Made by a program: the position numbers and the translations under genes. Below, piece after piece: positions 15,129 to 18,483 of a stretch of DNA of 18,483 nucleotides (the stretch's first letter is position 1; every line of letters begins with the position of its first letter). The stretch lies in assembly GCA_002712135.1 (NCBI GenBank), contig PASO01000007.1, positions 57,778 through 76,260 of the forward strand, in the 5' to 3' direction. Origin of the DNA: Gammaproteobacteria bacterium. GTDB lineage: Bacteria > Pseudomonadota > Gammaproteobacteria > Pseudomonadales > Azotimanducaceae. The notes beneath the pieces are model-generated. The model searched no databases, was not told the origin of the DNA, and worked only from the letters and a program-made list of their open reading frames with translations.

Positions 15129-15148
15129 ATAACAACTAAAATCAAAAC

Positions 15149-15165
15149 TTGACATATTATGTCAA
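15149..15165. promoter_or_regulatory. Perfect palindrome with TTGACA box before the nfeD-like gene
   Basis: TTGACATA (15149-15156), a single T, then TATGTCAA (15158-15165) form a perfect 8-1-8 palindrome 19 bp before the ATG at 15185. Its left edge is a consensus -35 TTGACA; with a 17-bp spacer the -10 would be TCAAAT (15172-15177, 4 of 6). A regulator binding here would block the promoter. Confidence 0.45.
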
Positions 15166-15184
15166 CGGGCGTCAAATCATTGAT

Positions 15185-15658
15185 ATGGACTTTTTACTAA
15201 ATCCCATCGGCTGGCTCATCATTGGTGCATTATTCATGCTCTCCGAGTTGATCATTCCCGGAGGAATCGTGTTTTTTCTGGGTGCTGCCTGTGTCATCGT
15301 CGCCGCGGCAGTCTATATCGGCCTTGTTACCACCTGGATGTCAGCACTTACGTTATTTTTCGTTTCCTCACTGGTGCTGATAATTGCGCTGCGTGCCCTC
15401 GTAGGCCGATTCGTCGAGGGTGATTCAACTGTGGCCAACACCGAAGAGATCCTCGACGAAGTGGATGAACTGGTCGAGGTTACGGAAACCATCGGTCCCG
15501 CAGACAAGGCTGGCGCCGTCAAATTCCACGGTACTATCTGGCGAGCACTAGGTGAAGGAGAGGAAATTCCAGCAGGAAGTACAGCACGCATTGTCGCAAG
15601 AGAAAACATCAGTTTGCTGGTAACCGCTGCAGACCCCATTGAGAAGCACCTTGACTAG
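15185..15658 (+). CDS. NfeD-like membrane protein (short, YbbK-type)
   Basis: A 157-residue NfeD-family protein, the usual partner of SPFH/flotillin-type proteins. Three to four hydrophobic segments open it ('PIGWLIIGALFMLSELIIPGGIVFFLGAACVIVAAAVYIGL' and 'MSALTLFFVSSLVLIIALRALV'), then a charged linker and a C-terminal OB-fold-like domain with 'GAVKFHGTIWRALGEGEEIPAGSTARIV'. It has no ClpP-like protease domain, so it is the short NfeD form. Likely sits in the inner membrane with the next two gene products. The start is ATG 15185; an earlier TTG at 15149 is inside the palindrome and unlikely. There is little ribosome-site signal, consistent with a leaderless transcript. The next gene starts 27 bp downstream, so it forms an operon with the SPFH genes. 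Confidence 0.85.
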   Translation: MDFLLNPIGWLIIGALFMLSELIIPGGIVFFLGAACVIVAAAVYIGLVTTWMSALTLFFVSSLVLIIALRALVGRFVEGDSTVANTEEILDEVDELVEVTETIGPADKAGAVKFHGTIWRALGEGEEIPAGSTARIVARENISLLVTAADPIEKHLD

Positions 15659-15685
15659 GCGCCATAGATAATTAAGGAGAAAGCC

Positions 15686-16618
15686 ATGTTGGCTTACATA
15701 ACATTTTTTATTATTTTTCTCGGGTTTATCGTCTACAACCTTATCCTTATCATTCCCATGCGCTCCGTCGGAGTCATTGAACGTCTAGGTAAATTCCGCG
15801 CGGTACTGGAACCAGGTCTGCACTTTCTGATTCCCTTCGTTGATCGCGTTGCCTACAAACATGAAACCCGGGAGCAATGCCTCAACATTCCCGACCAGAG
15901 CTGTATCACCCGTGACAACATTCAGGTTGATGTCGATGGTCTGCTCTACATTAAGGTGATGGACCCCTACAAGGCGAGCTACGGCATCGAAGACTATCTA
16001 GTAGCCGCCATCAATCTCGCGCAAACAACGGTAAGGTCTGAAGTCGGCAAGCTCAGACTGAGCGAGACATTTTCCGAGCGAGAGCGACTCAACGAAACCA
16101 TCGTGACAGAAATCGATAATGCGTCAGAGCCTTGGGGTATCAAAGTGTTGCGCTATGAAGTGATGAACATAACCCCCTCACACAATGTAATCGAGACGCT
16201 GGAAAAGCAAATGGAAGCGGAACGCACCAAACGTGCAGACATTACGCTCGCCAATGCAGAGCGGGACTCAACGATAAACCTATCCGAAGGAGAAAGACAA
16301 GAAGCCATTAATCTCTCTGAAGGCGAACGACAGCGGCGCATCAATGAAGCGAAGGGTCGTGCTAGCGAAATATCCATACTGGCAGAAGCTACCGCGACCG
16401 GAAGCAGAGTCGTCGCCGAAGCCATTGGTAAACCCGGCGGCCAGGAAGCCATGAACCTGAAGCTTGTGGAACAGTACGTCACCAGGCTAGCAACACTGTT
16501 CGAAAACGCGGAGGTTTCGTTGGTACCAAACGAAATGGCGCATATGCAGAGTTTCTTTGCCGGAATGGATCAGGTAGCACAGTCGATCCATGAGCCGTTT
16601 ACAGGGGGAAATAAATGA
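15686..16618 (+). CDS. SPFH/band-7 protein (stomatin-like paraslipin), copy 1
   Basis: A 310-residue SPFH protein with one N-terminal membrane helix ('YITFFIIFLGFIVYNLILIIP', 4-24), the core 'MRSVGVIERLGKFRAVLEPGLHFLIPFVDRV' (25-55), and 'TRDNIQVDVDGLLYIKVMDPYKASYGIEDYLVAAINLAQTTVRSEVGKLRL' with the ligand-free 'WGIKVLRYEV' (152-161) typical of QmcA-like paraslipins. A coiled tail follows with repeats 'INLSEGERQ' (195-, 206-). Such proteins assemble in membrane microdomains with NfeD partners. AAGGAG at 15674-15679 is an excellent ribosome site. The stop TGA overlaps the ATG of the next gene (ATGATG), indicating translational coupling. Its length matches QmcA (about 305), and the gene order with nfeD fits the qmcA-ybbK arrangement, but orthology was not tested. 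Confidence 0.88.
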   Translation: MLAYITFFIIFLGFIVYNLILIIPMRSVGVIERLGKFRAVLEPGLHFLIPFVDRVAYKHETREQCLNIPDQSCITRDNIQVDVDGLLYIKVMDPYKASYGIEDYLVAAINLAQTTVRSEVGKLRLSETFSERERLNETIVTEIDNASEPWGIKVLRYEVMNITPSHNVIETLEKQMEAERTKRADITLANAERDSTINLSEGERQEAINLSEGERQRRINEAKGRASEISILAEATATGSRVVAEAIGKPGGQEAMNLKLVEQYVTRLATLFENAEVSLVPNEMAHMQSFFAGMDQVAQSIHEPFTGGNK

Positions 16619-17571
16619 TGATGGACTACATCATACTAGCCATCTGGGGTGCAATATTCCTGGTTGTAATAATCAAATTCTTCCAGTCGATTCGTCTGGT
16701 CTCTACGCAAACTGCGCACATCGTCGAACGCCTGGGGAAATACCACAAGACGCTGGATGCTGGGTTCCACGCACTACTCCCTTTTATCGACAAGGTCACA
16801 TTCATTCAGGACCTGAGAGAAGAGGCAATCGATGTACCACCACAGGAATGCTTTACCGGGGATGAGGTACAGGTCACCGTTGACGGCGTCATATATATGT
16901 CAGTTACTGATCCCGTGAAGGCGAGTTACGGTATTACCGACTACCGATTCGCAGCAGTACAGCTCGCCAAGACCACAACCCGATCAGTTATAGGTACGCT
17001 GGATCTCGATAGAACCTTTGAAGAGCGTGATGTAATCAGCGCCAAGGTGGTTGAAGTGCTGGACGAGGCAGGCAACACCTGGGGAATTCGCGTTCATCGT
17101 TACGAAATCAAAAATATTTCACCCCCGGAGACAGTGCGCACCGCGATGGAAAAACAGGTTAGAGCTGAACGAGACCGGCGGGCAATCCTTGCTTCAAGTG
17201 AAGGCGATAAACAAAGCCGCATCAACCGTTCCGAGGGGCTAAAGACCGAAGTTATCAATCGTTCAGAAGGCGAAATGCAGCGACGCATCAACGAGGCGGA
17301 AGGTAAGGCGGAAGAGATTCTTGCGATCGCTACTGCATCTGCTGAGTCTATTGAGAAGATTGCTGCTGTTTTCAGTTCCGCCGGCGGTGATGATGCTCTA
17401 AAGATGCAGGTTCGAGAAAAGTATATTGATACGATGCGCTCACTGGAGCAAAGCAAAATTATTCTGCCGGCAAACGTTGCGCGCTATGATGGATGGGTGA
17501 AAAATCTAGGCCTTGATGACATCGTCAAGGACAACTCCGCGTCATCTGGTTCAGAGCAACCCGGTCAGTAG
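16615..17571 (+). CDS. SPFH/band-7 protein (stomatin-like paraslipin), copy 2
   Basis: A 318-residue paralogue of the previous gene. One N-terminal helix ('IILAIWGAIFLVVIIKF', 6-22) precedes 'AHIVERLGKYHKTLDAGFHALLPFIDKV' and 'VQVTVDGVIYMSVTDPVKASYGI', then 'NTWGIRVHRYEIKNISPPE'. The coiled tail has three copies of a heptad-like unit, 'RINRSEGLKTEV', 'VINRSEGEMQR', 'RINEAEGKAEE'. The ATG overlaps the TGA of copy 1 (16615-16618), and AGGGGGAA is 5-6 bp upstream. The two paralogues in one coupled operon suggest a hetero-oligomer like HflK/HflC. The 3' end overlaps the stop region of the convergent transporter gene by 21 bp. The exact cellular role is unknown. Confidence 0.88.
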   Translation: MMMDYIILAIWGAIFLVVIIKFFQSIRLVSTQTAHIVERLGKYHKTLDAGFHALLPFIDKVTFIQDLREEAIDVPPQECFTGDEVQVTVDGVIYMSVTDPVKASYGITDYRFAAVQLAKTTTRSVIGTLDLDRTFEERDVISAKVVEVLDEAGNTWGIRVHRYEIKNISPPETVRTAMEKQVRAERDRRAILASSEGDKQSRINRSEGLKTEVINRSEGEMQRRINEAEGKAEEILAIATASAESIEKIAAVFSSAGGDDALKMQVREKYIDTMRSLEQSKIILPANVARYDGWVKNLGLDDIVKDNSASSGSEQPGQ

Positions 17572-18483
17572 CACGATAACAATAGCAAGTGGCACAAGGT
17601 AACGAATCAATAAGTACCACGCGCTAAACAAGCTACCCATGCGCAGTTCCTCTTTAGAAGAACTGCGCTTAACGACCCAACCAGTAAAGATTGCAATTAA
17701 CAGCCCGCCGATGGGAAGCATGATCTGATTCGAGGTAAAATCGAGAATTCCGTTAAGATCAAACCCCAAAACTCTGTGGTCGCTAATTACGTTGTATGAC
17801 AGCACGCTGAATATTGCAAACACCGCTATCGCTGCCAACACTACGCCTGTTGCTTTTTGCCGAGTCATACTCCAGCGCTCTTCCACCCTAGCCACAAGCG
17901 GCTCCACAAGCCCCACCATAGAAGTCAATGCAGCCACGGATAGCAGTAGAAAAAAGACAATCGCCACTAGGTGGCCCCCGGGCATTTGAGCAAAGGCGAC
18001 GGGTAACGTTTGAAAGATAAGCCCAGTGCCACCTGCAGGGTCAAGCCCAAAACGAAATACGATGGGGAAAATCATAAGGCCGGCAAGTAAGGCTACCATC
18101 GTGTCTATGACGATAATAATGAGGGCGGCTCTGGGAATCGAAAATGACTTTGGCAGGTAGGCGCCAAACATCATCATGCCTGCCATCGCCACACCGATAG
18201 AGAAAAATGCCTGACCAATAGCAGCAAGAATCATTGGTGGCGTTATCTTGCTGAAATCGGGGGTAAACAGATACGTAATGGCGCGATCGAAGCCACCAGC
18301 AATGATGTTGTAGTTAACAAGGCATACCATCAACAAAAACAGTGTCGGCATCAGTATTCGCACCGAGCGCTCTATACCCTTATTAACCCCGAAGTAGATA
18401 ATGGTCCCGGTAATCGAAAGAGCGACAAGCGTCCAGAACAACATGCCGATGATATTATCCATAACAGCACTAAATGCCGATGC
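17551..18483 (-). CDS. Sodium-dependent transporter, neurotransmitter:sodium symporter (NSS) family, C-terminal two thirds
   Basis: The minus-strand frame is open to the right edge, so the 303-codon ATG at 18462 is internal: 7 more codons (ASAFSAV) precede it in the window. About 310 residues are visible with some eight or nine hydrophobic helices. 'VNKGIERSVRILMPTLFLLMVCL' matches the TM5 region of the NSS family, 'GQAFFSIGVAMAGMMMFGAYLP' the TM6 region with its conserved 'QAFFSLSLG' type motif, and 'LSVAALTSMVGLVEPLVARVEERW' the TM8 region with the Na-site residues. The missing N-terminus is about 150 residues. These are LeuT-like sodium symporters of amino acids or small amines; substrate unknown. 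It converges on the SPFH operon with overlapping stops. Confidence 0.9.
   Translation of the reverse strand, partial: ASAFSAVMDNIIGMLFWTLVALSITGTIIYFGVNKGIERSVRILMPTLFLLMVCLVNYNIIAGGFDRAITYLFTPDFSKITPPMILAAIGQAFFSIGVAMAGMMMFGAYLPKSFSIPRAALIIIVIDTMVALLAGLMIFPIVFRFGLDPAGGTGLIFQTLPVAFAQMPGGHLVAIVFFLLLSVAALTSMVGLVEPLVARVEERWSMTRQKATGVVLAAIAVFAIFSVLSYNVISDHRVLGFDLNGILDFTSNQIMLPIGGLLIAIFTGWVVKRSSSKEELRMGSLFSAWYLLIRYLVPLAIVIVLLTGLL

Noticed and set aside
1..18483. CRISPR array, insertion sequence or phage genes
   Set aside because: No regularly spaced repeats, transposase, integrase or phage structural gene was seen on either strand.

Overview
The window reads as a chromosomal segment of a Gram-negative, probably marine, gammaproteobacterium. 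Base composition looks balanced. A TonB-dependent receptor implies an outer membrane, and the NfeD/SPFH gene group, Nudix, FetB-type relic and sodium symporter are typical proteobacterial genes. The lineage is inferred from gene types only and was not tested.

Bases 1-13,000 form an accessory catabolic region. It starts with the C-terminal part of a TonB-dependent receptor. On the same strand follow a PhyH-type Fe(II)/2-oxoglutarate dioxygenase and a fused indolepyruvate:ferredoxin-oxidoreductase-type enzyme of about 1,157 residues. Next come a decayed alkyl-sulfatase tail and a carboxymuconolactone-decarboxylase-like gene (minus strand), and two more PhyH-family genes that converge on each other; the second has His-x-His where the family normally has His-x-Asp. 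A GH29 alpha-L-fucosidase-like gene without signal peptide, an extended SDR reductase (minus) and an S1 formylglycine sulfatase without signal peptide complete it. The sulfatase has a candidate operator just after its predicted promoter. Together these suggest uptake of a sulfated and possibly fucosylated small molecule or oligosaccharide, with intracellular removal of sulfate and sugar and oxidative breakdown of the remainder. The substrate cannot be read from the sequence, and the genes are not one operon.

Bases 13,000-13,870 are a junction: a complete tRNA-Phe(GAA) on the minus strand, then remnants of two unrelated genes facing opposite ways, an MBL-fold hydrolase fragment and a FetB-type permease tail with an internal stop.

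Bases 13,856-18,483 look like core genome: a VOC protein (minus), a Nudix hydrolase, a tight NfeD - SPFH - SPFH operon (membrane-microdomain proteins), and a convergent sodium-dependent NSS-family transporter that runs off the right edge. A perfect 8-1-8 palindrome containing a TTGACA box lies between the Nudix and nfeD-like genes. No CRISPR array, insertion sequence or phage gene was recognised.
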